A DNA stretch of 64,000 nucleotides from an uncultured Victivallaceae bacterium (GTDB lineage Bacteria; Verrucomicrobiota; Lentisphaeria; Victivallales; Victivallaceae): assembly GCA_944392655.1 (NCBI GenBank), contig CALXXL010000001.1, forward strand, positions 206,239 through 270,238. The letters run 5' to 3'. A program made the position numbers and the translations under genes. Positions 8,669 to 17,703 of the stretch are shown here, piece by piece; position 1 is the first letter of the stretch, and each line of letters begins with the position of its first letter. The notes beneath the pieces are model-generated. The model saw only the letters and a program-made list of their open reading frames with translations, ran no database searches and was not told the DNA's origin.

Positions 8669-9471
8669 TGGACAGATTTGAAGCGGTATTTGAGCGTTGC
8701 CGGAGGGAGAACCGTAAAGCACTGGTAGTGTATATGACGGTCGGGTTGCCGGATGCGGATCATGCGGAGGAGCTGTTGTGCGGTTTGATCGAATCGGGGG
8801 CGGACATAATTGAACTTGGTGTGCCGTTTTCGGATCCGACGGCGGATGGAGCGGCGATCCAGGCGGCGGGTCAGCTGGCATTGGCGCAGGGGATCAATCT
8901 GGAGAAGATCTTTGCGATAGCCGGACGTGTGCGTGCGCGTTATCCTGAGACGCCTTTAATACTTTTCAGTTACTACAATGTAATATTCCACTATGGACTG
9001 GAGGCGGCGGCTGCGGCGATGAAGAGTTGCGGTATCGACGGGGTTCTGACGGTGGATCTGCCGTTGGAGGAACGGGATGAATTTCTTCCTGTGTGTGAGA
9101 AATACGGTATAGCCTTTATTCCGTTGCTCTCTCCGGCGACTGGTGATGAACGTGCGGAGGCGATATTGCGCGGTATGCGTGGTTTTGCCTACTGCATCAC
9201 GTTGCGCGGTGTGACGGGTGCGCGTGAGTCGCTGCCGGCGGAGCTGGGGGACGAACTGCGTCGATTCAAACGTCTGGCCGGGGATCTGCCGGTAGCGGCG
9301 GGTTTTGGTATTTCGTCGGGGAAGATGGCGAAAGATGCGGCGTGTTATGCGGATGCGGTGGTAGTTGGCAGTGCGGCGGTCAAGCTGGTCACTGGAGCGG
9401 TGGATGGGGCGTCAGGAATCAGTGCCGCCTGTAAATTTGTTAAAGAACTGGCGCAGGCGTTGCGTGGGTGA
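8668..9471 (+). CDS. trpA: Tryptophan synthase alpha chain
   Basis: This 267-residue TIM barrel cleaves indole-3-glycerol phosphate to indole and glyceraldehyde 3-phosphate. The catalytic Glu and Asp are seen in IELGVPFSDPTADG (near residues 49-62), and the loop GVTGAR occurs near residue 180. It is the last gene of the trp operon. The minus-strand lipoprotein gene converges 2 nt after its stop, and no intrinsic terminator hairpin was seen immediately downstream of trpA. Confidence 0.96.
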   Translation: MDRFEAVFERCRRENRKALVVYMTVGLPDADHAEELLCGLIESGADIIELGVPFSDPTADGAAIQAAGQLALAQGINLEKIFAIAGRVRARYPETPLILFSYYNVIFHYGLEAAAAAMKSCGIDGVLTVDLPLEERDEFLPVCEKYGIAFIPLLSPATGDERAEAILRGMRGFAYCITLRGVTGARESLPAELGDELRRFKRLAGDLPVAAGFGISSGKMAKDAACYADAVVVGSAAVKLVTGAVDGASGISAACKFVKELAQALRG

Positions 9472-9472
9472 A

Positions 9473-9910
9473 TTACTGTGTCAGGGAGACTTTTTTTGAG
9501 AAGATCTGCTTATCCTGATGATCTTTGGGGAAGCATTGCATTTCCCACTCAAGTATAGAGGAAGAGTTTCTTGAGAGGTTGGAACGCAGGATATATTCTC
9601 CATTTTCTCTGACGATATTGAGCCGGATGACATCGGATGCATAGCGCACGGTGTCGCCGGCCATTTTTTCTGCCATCTGATTATTGGCTTTTATTTCGAT
9701 GGTGGCTTCAGCCGGCACGGTTCCGAGCATAGCGAAGCTGAAAGAGTCGGTCATTAAGTTAATTGCCTTTCTGGCGGAGTAGTTCTCTTTTTCCGTCACC
9801 TCGAACTGAACGATATCGCCTTTTGGCGGTTCGCCATCCGGGATGGAGCTGCAACCGGCTGCGGCAGCAGCGGCGATAATGAAAACGACATGGGATAATT
9901 TCATAGACAT
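9473..9910 (-). CDS. Small predicted lipoprotein, unknown function
   Basis: This is a 145-residue protein with a lipoprotein signal peptide: a short basic start, a hydrophobic Ala-rich core and a lipobox AAGC near residues 17-20, followed by SS. The mature part is hydrophilic with alternating beta-type sequence. It has no enzymatic motif I recognise. It is convergent with trpA (2-nt gap) and transcribed divergently from the LCAT-like lipoprotein gene. The predicted location is the periplasmic face of the inner or outer membrane. Residue +2 after Cys is Ser, so outer-membrane sorting is plausible if enterobacterial rules apply. Confidence 0.75.
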   Translation of the reverse strand: MSMKLSHVVFIIAAAAAAGCSSIPDGEPPKGDIVQFEVTEKENYSARKAINLMTDSFSFAMLGTVPAEATIEIKANNQMAEKMAGDTVRYASDVIRLNIVRENGEYILRSNLSRNSSSILEWEMQCFPKDHQDKQIFSKKVSLTQ

Positions 9911-10047
9911 AACTCTTTTCTTTTTCAGAAAAATAGGTTAAAAAAAAGTTTTTTCAAACGCGAACAGTCAAAAAAGGGCTGAAAAAAATTGCCGAACCGT
10001 CGTATTGGTGCTAATTTAAGTTTAACAACAAAATTGGAAAGGCAGTT

Positions 10048-11496
10048 ATGTTCAGGATATTTCCGGGGGTAGTGGTATTTATTATGGTTTTGTCTGGTTG
10101 TGCGGGAGATTCGGCTACCGGGTCCTATGATTCGATGCGTCTTTTTGTGGACTCTATGCCCGGCAGTATGGCGATGCGTCTGGCGGAGTACGAGGGGCCG
10201 GAGCGTCATCCGGTGATAGTGATACATGGTTTGCTGGGAGCAAAGCTGATGAACCGTGACACGGGGCGTATGGTCTGGGGGGAATTTTCGCGCCGTTCGT
10301 TTGATGATGAATTCATGCGTTCAATCAGTCATCCGATGCGTCCCGGCGTGCCGTTGAAGCACATCCATGACAACATAGTTCCTGCCGGTCTTTTAAAGTC
10401 GGCGGAGATCAAATTTCTGGGGATAAAGTTTGAGCGTCCCGGTTACGGTAATCTTATAGACATACTCAAATCGGCGGGTTACGCGCTGGACGGCGAACCG
10501 TTGCCGGAGGGGAAGCACTACCATACGCTTTTCATATTCACCTACGACTGGCGGCGTGATCCGGTGGAGAATGCGGCGCGATTGGCGGATTTCATCCGGG
10601 AGAAGAGCGATCAAATGGCGAACATCTACCGTGCGCGCTACGGTTATAGTAAAGAGAAGGTGAAATTTGATATTATAGCGCACTCCATGGGGGGCTTGAT
10701 CGCCCGTTACTATCTGATGTACGGCGGGGCGGATCTGCCGATGGATGACACACCGCCGCATCTGACCTGGGCTGGAGCGGATTACATTTCCAAGCTGGTT
10801 ATAGTTGGAACTCCGAATGCGGGTTATCTGGATACGGTTATAGAGATGACTGGTGGACTTTCGGTGAGCAGTGCGGCGCCATTGATTCCGCCGGGAGTGG
10901 TATCGACGTTGCCGTCATATTACGCGATGCTTCCGGCAGCAGCGGCTGGTGGTGAGATAGTGGATGATGCGGGAAACAGGGTAGATATTTTCGACTATGA
11001 CTTATGGGTAAGGAACCGCTGGGGGCTGGCGGATCCGGATGAGGATGATACGCTTGAACTGCTGTTGCCCGATGTGGAAACCGCGTCTGAGCGGCGTAAA
11101 ATAGCGCTGGATCATCTGAAAAAGTGCCTTGCCCGCGGCCGTAATTTTGCGATAGCGATGGGGCAGGCGGTATCGGAGCCGGCTGGGGTAAGGCTGGCGT
11201 TGTTTGCCGGAGATGCGGTATCGACCCGTGCGCTGGCGCGGATCAAAGAGAGTGGCGGGCTTGAGGTGGAGAGTTTTGCCATAGGTGATGGCAAGGTTCT
11301 TGCTTCGAGTGCCCGTTACGACCGTTTTGATGGCGGTGGCTGGCAGTTGCATTACGATTCGCCGATAAAGTGGGAGAGTACGATCTACCTTCCTGCGGCG
11401 CACATGGGTATAACTGCGAGCAAGACCTTCGGTGCGAATCTTCTGGGCTTTCTGCTGTTGACTTCGCCGGACAACTGGCGTGAATTCCGGGATTAG
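10048..11496 (+). CDS. LCAT-like alpha/beta hydrolase lipoprotein
   Basis: This 482-residue protein begins with a lipoprotein signal (hydrophobic VVVFIMVLSGC, lipobox LSGC). The mature part starts with VIVIHGLLGAKL, the oxyanion-hole block of the lecithin:cholesterol acyltransferase family, followed by an MVWGEF element. The nucleophile elbow is AHSMGG with Ser213. A D-W-R-R-D-P segment near residue 170 also matches the LCAT fold. Such enzymes are lipid acyl hydrolases or transferases. The cell-envelope location suggests action on membrane phospholipids or imported lipids, which is inference. Its TAG stop overlaps the stop of the convergent pseudokinase gene. Confidence 0.78.
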   Translation: MFRIFPGVVVFIMVLSGCAGDSATGSYDSMRLFVDSMPGSMAMRLAEYEGPERHPVIVIHGLLGAKLMNRDTGRMVWGEFSRRSFDDEFMRSISHPMRPGVPLKHIHDNIVPAGLLKSAEIKFLGIKFERPGYGNLIDILKSAGYALDGEPLPEGKHYHTLFIFTYDWRRDPVENAARLADFIREKSDQMANIYRARYGYSKEKVKFDIIAHSMGGLIARYYLMYGGADLPMDDTPPHLTWAGADYISKLVIVGTPNAGYLDTVIEMTGGLSVSSAAPLIPPGVVSTLPSYYAMLPAAAAGGEIVDDAGNRVDIFDYDLWVRNRWGLADPDEDDTLELLLPDVETASERRKIALDHLKKCLARGRNFAIAMGQAVSEPAGVRLALFAGDAVSTRALARIKESGGLEVESFAIGDGKVLASSARYDRFDGGGWQLHYDSPIKWESTIYLPAAHMGITASKTFGANLLGFLLLTSPDNWREFRD

Positions 11497-12575
11497 TTGA
11501 CGAGATAATCGTCCTGGAATTTAGCGATACCCTTCTGAATTTTCTGGGAGATGCGTGTAACGGTCTCCTGTACATTGCGTTTTCTGGCCATTTTTCCTGC
11601 GGCGTTGCGCAGAGCGGCTGCGGTTTCGTCGTGATCCGGGCGTTCTCCCGGGTTGGGGGCGAGCATGGCGCTTATGGTGTTAAACAGGGCGTCGTCGTGG
11701 AATGCGGCGAGATTTTTCATTGGTGGAATAGGGCTTTTCAGCTGCCGTTCAAGCAGATCCAGTTCGCTGGCTTCGTCGACATACCCCATGGGGTGGCGGT
11801 TGGTAAACAGCATAAAAAGTACCACTCCGATGCTGTATATATCGGCGGGGGCGGAGATCTCGTAATCGCGCAGGCGTTCCGGTGCGGCGAAGATGAATTC
11901 GTTCTGCGGCATAATTATATCCGGAGTAGCGTATTCCCGGGGGCGGAAATTAAGCAGTTTAAGTCGTCCCTCGTCGGAAAATACCAGGTGATCCGGAGCG
12001 ATATTGCCGTGAGGCGCATTTTTTTCTTTATATGCGATTCCGAGCATTTCGACGACCTCGGCCATAGCGTTGAGGGCGACCAGCGGGTCGGTACGTTCGG
12101 CCGGATCCTCATTGAATTTGAGTTTGCCGCCCGGCAGTAGTTCCATCACTTTGAAATCTCTGTTATCGAGGAGACATGCGCGGTATATCTCCATGGTGTT
12201 CGGGTGTTCAACGGCGGTCTGGATCTGGGAGTCGAAATACAGCGCCCGTCTGGAGTGCTGGTTAAACGACTCATCCTCTTTGCTGACGCGTGGAATTTTT
12301 ATTGCAACGGAACGGTCGAGCAGTGGATCCAGAGCCAGGTATACGCGTGCGGTGTCCGAAACGGATATCCGGTCAAGCAACATATAATCGCCGAAAGGTC
12401 TTGGCACATGCAGTTCTGCGCCGCATCCGTCGCATTTGTATTCGCTGAAAGGGGTCATGCCGGAGAAAGAGACTCTTTTTCCGCACTGGCGGCAGCGGCA
12501 ATACTCCTGCGGGGCGGATGTAATCTCGTTGCCGGGCAGATACAGTGGTGATTCGCTTGAGAAGAGTTGGTTCAT
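11493..12575 (-). CDS. Zinc-ribbon protein with degenerate Ser/Thr kinase domain (predicted pseudokinase)
   Basis: This 360-residue protein has two parts. Residues 28-51 contain paired CxxC motifs (C28, C31, C48, C51), a zinc ribbon. Residues 61-340 are a eukaryotic-like kinase fold with the VAIK lysine (Lys93), an EVVEMLGIAYKEK helix and a clear APE-like block (FAAPERL), followed by DIYSIGVVLFMLF. The catalytic machinery is missing: the HRD motif reads HGN (189-191), the following lysine is Ala, and DFG reads LNF (208-210). The glycine-rich loop is also absent. It should therefore bind partners or nucleotide without phosphotransfer. The start is ATG with AAGGAG upstream. It is followed head-to-tail by no gene; its stop overlaps that of the LCAT-like gene. 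Confidence 0.8.
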   Translation of the reverse strand: MNQLFSSESPLYLPGNEITSAPQEYCRCRQCGKRVSFSGMTPFSEYKCDGCGAELHVPRPFGDYMLLDRISVSDTARVYLALDPLLDRSVAIKIPRVSKEDESFNQHSRRALYFDSQIQTAVEHPNTMEIYRACLLDNRDFKVMELLPGGKLKFNEDPAERTDPLVALNAMAEVVEMLGIAYKEKNAPHGNIAPDHLVFSDEGRLKLLNFRPREYATPDIIMPQNEFIFAAPERLRDYEISAPADIYSIGVVLFMLFTNRHPMGYVDEASELDLLERQLKSPIPPMKNLAAFHDDALFNTISAMLAPNPGERPDHDETAAALRNAAGKMARKRNVQETVTRISQKIQKGIAKFQDDYLVN

Positions 12576-12596
12576 AATAGCATCTCCTTTATCCGG

Positions 12597-13433
12597 TTAC
12601 GAAACGTCGCAATTGGCCCATGCGAGGAGGTCCGGGTTATACTCTCTTATAGGAGTATTCTCCTGAATAATCAGTGGTTCATCCTGTATAGCGACATGAA
12701 TTTTGATATCATTGCGTCCCATCAGACCGATAATTCTGGCGCACTCCTGAGCCGCGATGGAGTATGTATTGCATTCGCGGGAGACGTGAGCGAGTATAAC
12801 GCTTCTGGTCTCGGCGGTTACGAGTTTAGCGAGCGCCTCGGCCGCGTCGCGGTTATTGAGGTGTCCTGAAGCGCTGAGAATTCTCCGTTTCAGGTTGTAT
12901 GTGCGGTTGGAATTTTTAAGCATTTCCAGGTCGTAATTACTCTCCCATACAATGGTATTGCATCCGGTCATAGCTTCGACGACGTTTCTGGATACGATAC
13001 CCAGGTCGGTAGCCATACCTATTTTTGATTCACCGTTGCTGATAACGAACCCGACTGGTTCTACCGCGTCGTGCATAACCGGAAAGGTTTTAATATTGAA
13101 TCCGCACAAAAGGAACGAGTCTCCCGGGGAAAATATTTTAAATCTGGCTGGCAGTTTCTGTTTCTGTTTAAGATAATTTGCGGTTCCTGCGGAGAGGCAC
13201 ACGGGTATATTCATGGTATCGCAGAAGACCTTGATGCCCTTGACATGGTCGTCATGCTCATGAGTTACGAGTACGGCCTGAATGGACTCCGGCTTAATTC
13301 CGGCGATCTCCATCCGCCGCAGCAGCTCTTTACGGCTGAATCCGGCGTCGACCATAATATTCAACCCTTTGCAGCCGAAGACGAACGCATTGCCTCTGCT
13401 GCCGGAGCCAAGCGCAGTAATATTGATACTCAT
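12597..13433 (-). CDS. MBL-fold metallo-hydrolase, YycJ/WalJ-like
   Basis: This 278-residue metallo-beta-lactamase fold protein has the metal site THEHDDH near residue 60. The N-terminus ITALGSGSRGN with a following IMVDAGFS block is typical of the YycJ (WalJ) group. Members of this group are linked to DNA processing and to cell-wall/division control in Firmicutes. Conserved His and Asp residues also appear in MHDAVEP and SASGHLNN, and LAHVSRECN forms the C-terminal block. I prefer ATG 13431-13433, with GGGAG 10 nt upstream, over a TTG three codons earlier. It lies 21 bp upstream of the pseudokinase gene and is probably co-transcribed with it. Function is inferred from family only. Confidence 0.85.
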   Translation of the reverse strand: MSINITALGSGSRGNAFVFGCKGLNIMVDAGFSRKELLRRMEIAGIKPESIQAVLVTHEHDDHVKGIKVFCDTMNIPVCLSAGTANYLKQKQKLPARFKIFSPGDSFLLCGFNIKTFPVMHDAVEPVGFVISNGESKIGMATDLGIVSRNVVEAMTGCNTIVWESNYDLEMLKNSNRTYNLKRRILSASGHLNNRDAAEALAKLVTAETRSVILAHVSRECNTYSIAAQECARIIGLMGRNDIKIHVAIQDEPLIIQENTPIREYNPDLLAWANCDVS

Positions 13434-13537
13434 AAAAATCAAACTCCCGATTAGAATAAATTTAACTCACCGGGGCAGGTTTTTCAAGGGTACCCGCGGT
13501 AAAAAAATGTCATAGTGTAGTGAGGTAATGGAAGTGG

Positions 13538-13565
13538 TTGCAAGAATTGAAATCCGGTTTATATT
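13538..13565 (+). promoter_or_regulatory. Putative rpoN promoter
   Basis: TTGCAA (13538-13543) and TATATT (13560-13565) are separated by 16 nt, about 38 nt before the GTG start of rpoN. This is a moderate match to a housekeeping-sigma promoter. Confidence 0.5.
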
Positions 13566-13602
13566 ATAAAAAAGGCATAGAAAAAACGGGGATAACAGAG
13601 AC

Positions 13603-15051
13603 GTGTCGGATCAATTTTTCGGAATAGAGCAGCAGCAGAAGCAGGAGCAGACGCTAACTCCGCAGCAGCGTCAGTCGCTTGAGGTACTGGCGGCGCCGCT
13701 TATGGAGTTGCAGGCGCGTCTGAATCAGGAGGCGCAGTTGAATCCGATGCTGGAGGTTGAAGGTCCTGCGCTGGAGTATTCTGTTGGAGATCCTTTAAGC
13801 AATGCGATTGCGGCGGAGGATCGTGCGGCGGCGGCGGACATGGATCCCGAGGACCGGGAGATGGAGGAGCTGTCGGCGGGGATGGACGGCTGGCTGGATG
13901 CGCTTCCTTTGGGTGACAGTGATTCCGGCGAAGCCCAGGATCGTTCCCGCCGTCGTGACTTTGCGTTGAATTCGCTTACGGTATCGGGGAACCGCCAGGA
14001 TTACCTGCTTGAGCAGCTCCGTTTTGCGGATGTGCCGGAAAAGCTGTTCCGTGCGGCGGTGGAGGTAATAGGTAATCTTGATGAGCGTGGTTTTCTGCTG
14101 GCGACGGACAAGGAGATAGCGTCGGGAGCAGGCTGTGATGAGCGTACGGCGGCGCGTGCGGTAAAGCTGGTGCAGTCGTTTGAGCCGCCCGGGATAGCGG
14201 CGCGAACGCTTGAGGAGTCGTTTCTGATTCAGCTGAAAGCGAAAGGCGTTACCGACCGTATATTGCTGGATATTGTATCGCGACACATGGATCTTCTGGC
14301 GCGGAATCAGATACCGCAGCTGGCGCGGAATTACCGTATAGGCGTGGACGAGTTAAAGAGCAAGCTGTCGGTATTAAAAGAGCTGAACATGCGTCCCGGC
14401 GCCTCGCTGGACAATGCGCCTGAGCTTACGGTTGCGCCGGAGTTTATAGTCAAACGTCATGGGCGTGAGCTGCTGATAGTGGACAATCCCGGAGTGCTTC
14501 CCCGGCTCCATATATCGAGTGATTACGATGAAATTCTGCGGAACAGCGGTACTCCGCCGGAGGCGAAGAAGTTTCTGAATGAGAAGCGTACGGCGGCGGA
14601 ACAGCTGATCCGTGCTCTGACGCAGAGGGAGACTACGCTGAGGCGTATTACGGAGCTGCTGGTATCGATGCAGTATGATTTTTTCTTCAAGGGGCCGAAG
14701 GCGCTGAAGCCGCTGACGATGCTTCAGTTGGCGGAGAAGCTGGATCTGCATGAGACAACGGTGAGCCGTGCGGTAGCCGGCAAATATCTCGGTACGCCGT
14801 TTGGAGTAGTGGAATACCGTTCATTTTTCTCCGGCGGCTATGTATCGAGGGAAGGGGAAGAGATAGCGTCCGGGGGCGTCAAGGAGAAGATCCGAGAGGT
14901 TATAGCCGGCGAGGATCGCCGCAAACCGCTGTCGGATGAAAAGATTGCGAAGTTGTTGAAGGAGTCCGGTCTGGCGGTGGCGCGCCGCACGGTAGCGAAG
15001 TACCGTGAGGAGCTGGGGATATTGCCGACGCATTTGCGCAAGGAGTTTTGA
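13603..15051 (+). CDS. rpoN: RNA polymerase sigma-54 factor
   Basis: This is a 482-residue sigma-54. Region I is Gln/Leu-rich (QQQKQEQTLTPQQRQSL). An acidic region II occupies residues 65-110. The core-binding region follows, then the helix-turn-helix around LAEKLDLHETTVSRAV. The RpoN box is near the C-terminus as ARRTVAKYREELGI, a good match to ARRTVAKYRE. The start is GTG at 13603. Sigma-54 recognises -24/-12 promoters and needs AAA+ activators; none is encoded here, so its regulon cannot be read from this window. It is 3 nt upstream of the next membrane-protein gene, so the two are probably one transcript. Confidence 0.96.
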   Translation: MSDQFFGIEQQQKQEQTLTPQQRQSLEVLAAPLMELQARLNQEAQLNPMLEVEGPALEYSVGDPLSNAIAAEDRAAAADMDPEDREMEELSAGMDGWLDALPLGDSDSGEAQDRSRRRDFALNSLTVSGNRQDYLLEQLRFADVPEKLFRAAVEVIGNLDERGFLLATDKEIASGAGCDERTAARAVKLVQSFEPPGIAARTLEESFLIQLKAKGVTDRILLDIVSRHMDLLARNQIPQLARNYRIGVDELKSKLSVLKELNMRPGASLDNAPELTVAPEFIVKRHGRELLIVDNPGVLPRLHISSDYDEILRNSGTPPEAKKFLNEKRTAAEQLIRALTQRETTLRRITELLVSMQYDFFFKGPKALKPLTMLQLAEKLDLHETTVSRAVAGKYLGTPFGVVEYRSFFSGGYVSREGEEIASGGVKEKIREVIAGEDRRKPLSDEKIAKLLKESGLAVARRTVAKYREELGILPTHLRKEF

Positions 15052-15054
15052 TAT

Positions 15055-17193
15055 ATGGAATTGTTCAGAGAGATGTTAAATCGTCACGGTCGTTTTTTCA
15101 GGCTGCTGCTGATGGTGCTGCTGATAATGGGTGCAGCCTATTTTTACCGTTCACTGATCGCGGCGCGCGAGGCGCGTCTGGCGAAAGAGTATTTTAAAAC
15201 GGATTTTGTACCTTATACGATAGAGGATGGCATAATCTACTCATACATCCGTGCGGTGGCGGCCGGAGATGATGTAACGCACGATACGCGGATTGCCGGA
15301 GTCGGCAGTTACACGGTGGATGAGCAGATGTCGCTTAACATGGAGCGTTTTCTGGGCAATGCGTTAAAGTTGCGCCGGATGCTGTCCGGGACTCCGGCGG
15401 TAGACGAAGCTGATTCGGTATACGAGGACAATCCCGGGGAGACGTTATTTGTGCAGAAGGTTCTGCGCTGGTGGGTGGCGTTGATTCCGGCGGGGATATT
15501 CATAATTGGTGTAGTAAGCGGGGTTCCCCGCTGGCTGTCATTTCTGGCGGCGCTGCTCTATGTGGTATCGGCCGGGGCGATGGCGCGTTACACGGGTGAG
15601 AACCTTTTAAAGGGTAACTTTGCCATGCCGTTCTTAGTATGGGGTCTGGCGTTACAGTTATCCTGGCAGCTGCATCCGCGCCGTTGGAAGCTGCTTGTAC
15701 TGGCGGTGCTGGTTTACCTGGCTGCGTCGAGCTGGGACGCGGCGCAGTTATGGTTTGGCATTATGGGTGGAGCCGAGCTGTTGCGGCTGCTGTTAGGAGG
15801 AGCTGGAAGCCGTCGCCGGGGTTGGAGTTTTCTGGTGGTGCTGGGAGGTCTGGGCCTGGCGTCGGTGCTGTCGCCATACTGCCGGGCGCATCATCTGCTG
15901 TTATCTCCGGCGGTATTGTGGATACTTCCCTGTGTGGTAATACTGAATCTGCGTTCTGCCTGGGGCTGGCGCGGCCGCTGGGGTTTGGTGGCGTTGCTGG
16001 CGTTGTGTTCATATCTGGCGGTGCACGGCAGTGTTTATGCGGCGGATTACAGTCACTTTACGGATCTGTTGTGGGCGAAGTTAAGATATCTCAACCACAA
16101 GCCGGAGGATCCGCTGCTGCTTAATTTTGAACAACGTTACTTATGGACTCCGGCGTTGCAGTCGACTACGCTGAGCGATGCGGTAAAACTGTTTCCGCTG
16201 ATATTGCCGCTGTCGTTTGCCGGCTTGCTGTGGGGGGGGATAAAATTCTGCCGTCGCGGTGGTGTGCGTCTGGGGGGCTATGCGGTTTCCGGGGTTATGT
16301 TCATAATTTATCTGGCATTGTTCATACTGTTCTACCGTTTTCATGAATTTCTGGCGGTGGTAGCGGTGATACTGATTGCGCTGTCGTCGGGGGTGGTGTT
16401 GCGTGGCCGTGGCCGGACGGCGCGGATAATATTGGCGCTGGTATTGATTGCGGTGATATTGTTTGAAGGGTTCTGGCGCTGGGGGATGGTGCGCCGGCAT
16501 GCGGGCAATCTGCATCCGACGGTGGAGCTGGTGCGTTATTTGCGGACATTGCCGGTAGATGGCACATTATTTCTGGCGAACATGGATCTTGGTGGTGTAT
16601 TGAAAGCGTATTGTGATGCCGGTATAATAATCCAGCCGAAGTTTGAATTGAAAGAGGTGCGTGATCTGGCGCGGGATTACACGATGCTGCTGTTTGATCC
16701 TGACGAGGAGAAATTTGCGTCATGGTGTGCGGAAAACGGGATTCATTACTTTATATTTTCGCGTGGAACGAGTGACTGGTCTCCGGAGCAGTTCCGTGGA
16801 TATGTATCTGCGTCGCCGCACATTTACGGAGCCCGTTACATGGCAGGAGTGCGTGGTGCACCGCATCCTGAGAGTACGGTTTTCAAGTGTGAATATGCGC
16901 CAGACCGGCTCAAATATCTGGTAAAGCTGGATATTCCGGAAGAGTATTATGAGTTGGAATCAGGGTTTTATATTTTCCGGGTAGTCTGGCCGGATGAAGT
17001 TATGCTGTCTGAATTTGATAATGAATCTGCGTTATCTGCGTTGAAAGATTATGATTACGATGCTGCTGCGGATCTGGCCCGTTCGGCCTACTATCACAAT
17101 CCGGTGTACAGTAATTACGAGACATACTGTAAAATATTTGCGATGTTTCCTCCGCGTCCGAGCCTGGAATTTTATCTTGGCTCAGGAGAGTAG
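15055..17193 (+). CDS. Large polytopic membrane protein, GT-C/STT3-like
   Basis: This 712-residue protein has one N-terminal membrane segment, a ~100-residue loop, about ten further hydrophobic segments (residues ~140-480) and a soluble C-terminal domain (~490-712). That layout and the early acidic loop segments (TIEDG, THDT) resemble GT-C fold glycosyltransferases such as STT3 or PMT relatives. A segment ARYTGENLLKGNFAMPF also fits the second loop of that fold. The C-terminal domain has no WWDYG-type signature that I can see, so oligosaccharyltransferase activity is not supported. It starts 3 nt after rpoN. The most honest label is predicted membrane glycosyltransferase-like protein of unknown substrate. 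Confidence 0.6.
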   Translation: MELFREMLNRHGRFFRLLLMVLLIMGAAYFYRSLIAAREARLAKEYFKTDFVPYTIEDGIIYSYIRAVAAGDDVTHDTRIAGVGSYTVDEQMSLNMERFLGNALKLRRMLSGTPAVDEADSVYEDNPGETLFVQKVLRWWVALIPAGIFIIGVVSGVPRWLSFLAALLYVVSAGAMARYTGENLLKGNFAMPFLVWGLALQLSWQLHPRRWKLLVLAVLVYLAASSWDAAQLWFGIMGGAELLRLLLGGAGSRRRGWSFLVVLGGLGLASVLSPYCRAHHLLLSPAVLWILPCVVILNLRSAWGWRGRWGLVALLALCSYLAVHGSVYAADYSHFTDLLWAKLRYLNHKPEDPLLLNFEQRYLWTPALQSTTLSDAVKLFPLILPLSFAGLLWGGIKFCRRGGVRLGGYAVSGVMFIIYLALFILFYRFHEFLAVVAVILIALSSGVVLRGRGRTARIILALVLIAVILFEGFWRWGMVRRHAGNLHPTVELVRYLRTLPVDGTLFLANMDLGGVLKAYCDAGIIIQPKFELKEVRDLARDYTMLLFDPDEEKFASWCAENGIHYFIFSRGTSDWSPEQFRGYVSASPHIYGARYMAGVRGAPHPESTVFKCEYAPDRLKYLVKLDIPEEYYELESGFYIFRVVWPDEVMLSEFDNESALSALKDYDYDAAADLARSAYYHNPVYSNYETYCKIFAMFPPRPSLEFYLGSGE

Positions 17194-17240
17194 GATTAAG
17201 ATTTATTAATTGGTTTTGTGGTAAAAAGATAGGTGTAATC

Positions 17241-17269
17241 TTGAAATCCGGGTCTATCTGTTATATATT
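17241..17269 (+). promoter_or_regulatory. rnpB promoter
   Basis: TTGAAA (17241-17246) and TATATT (17264-17269) are separated by 17 nt. Transcription would begin around 17276, just before the P1 helix of RNase P RNA. Confidence 0.7.
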
Positions 17270-17279
17270 TAATAATGTC

Positions 17280-17645
17280 AATGGCGGTAGACGGTCGCCG
17301 GTATATTTGCTATACTGGAGGAAAGTCCGGACTACACAGGGCGGGGAGTCCGTTTGTTAAAGGCGGATACTGCGGACGATATTCCGCAGGAAGGAAAGTG
17401 CAACAGAAAGGAAACCGCCGGGCGATTGTCCGGTAAGGGTGAAAAGGCGGGGTAAGAGCCCGCCGGGCGTTTAGCGGAAGCGGCGTCGCACAGGCAAACC
17501 CCTCCCGTAGCAAGACCAAATAGGAAGCGAGCCGTTGCCCGCGGCGTTATCAGCTTCGGGTTCTGGTCGCGTAAGACAGATGATCGTCGCGGCTGCTGTC
17601 AGTAATCTGCGGTGAGCCGAACAGAATCCGGCTTATTCCGTCATT
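17280..17645 (+). ncRNA. rnpB: RNase P RNA, bacterial type A
   Basis: This is the catalytic RNA of RNase P, which matures tRNA 5' ends. The universally conserved blocks are present in order: gaggaaagtccgga near 17320 (P4 5' side and J3/4), aggaaagtgcaacagaaag near 17390, and acagaatccggctta near 17620. Terminal helix P1 forms between 17280-17287 and 17638-17645 with one G-U pair. The cruciform-rich interior and the length of about 366 nt fit the ancestral type A. A T7 run follows directly and may aid termination. Confidence 0.95.
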
Positions 17646-17703
17646 GGCGTTTTTTTACATGGGTGACTAAAAAAAGTGTTAAATTAATTTTTAGGGATTT
17701 ATA

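Noticed and set aside
15055..17193. Assigning oligosaccharyltransferase (STT3/PglB) function
   Set aside because: The membrane layout is similar but the WWDYG-type motif is not seen, so only GT-C-like is claimed.
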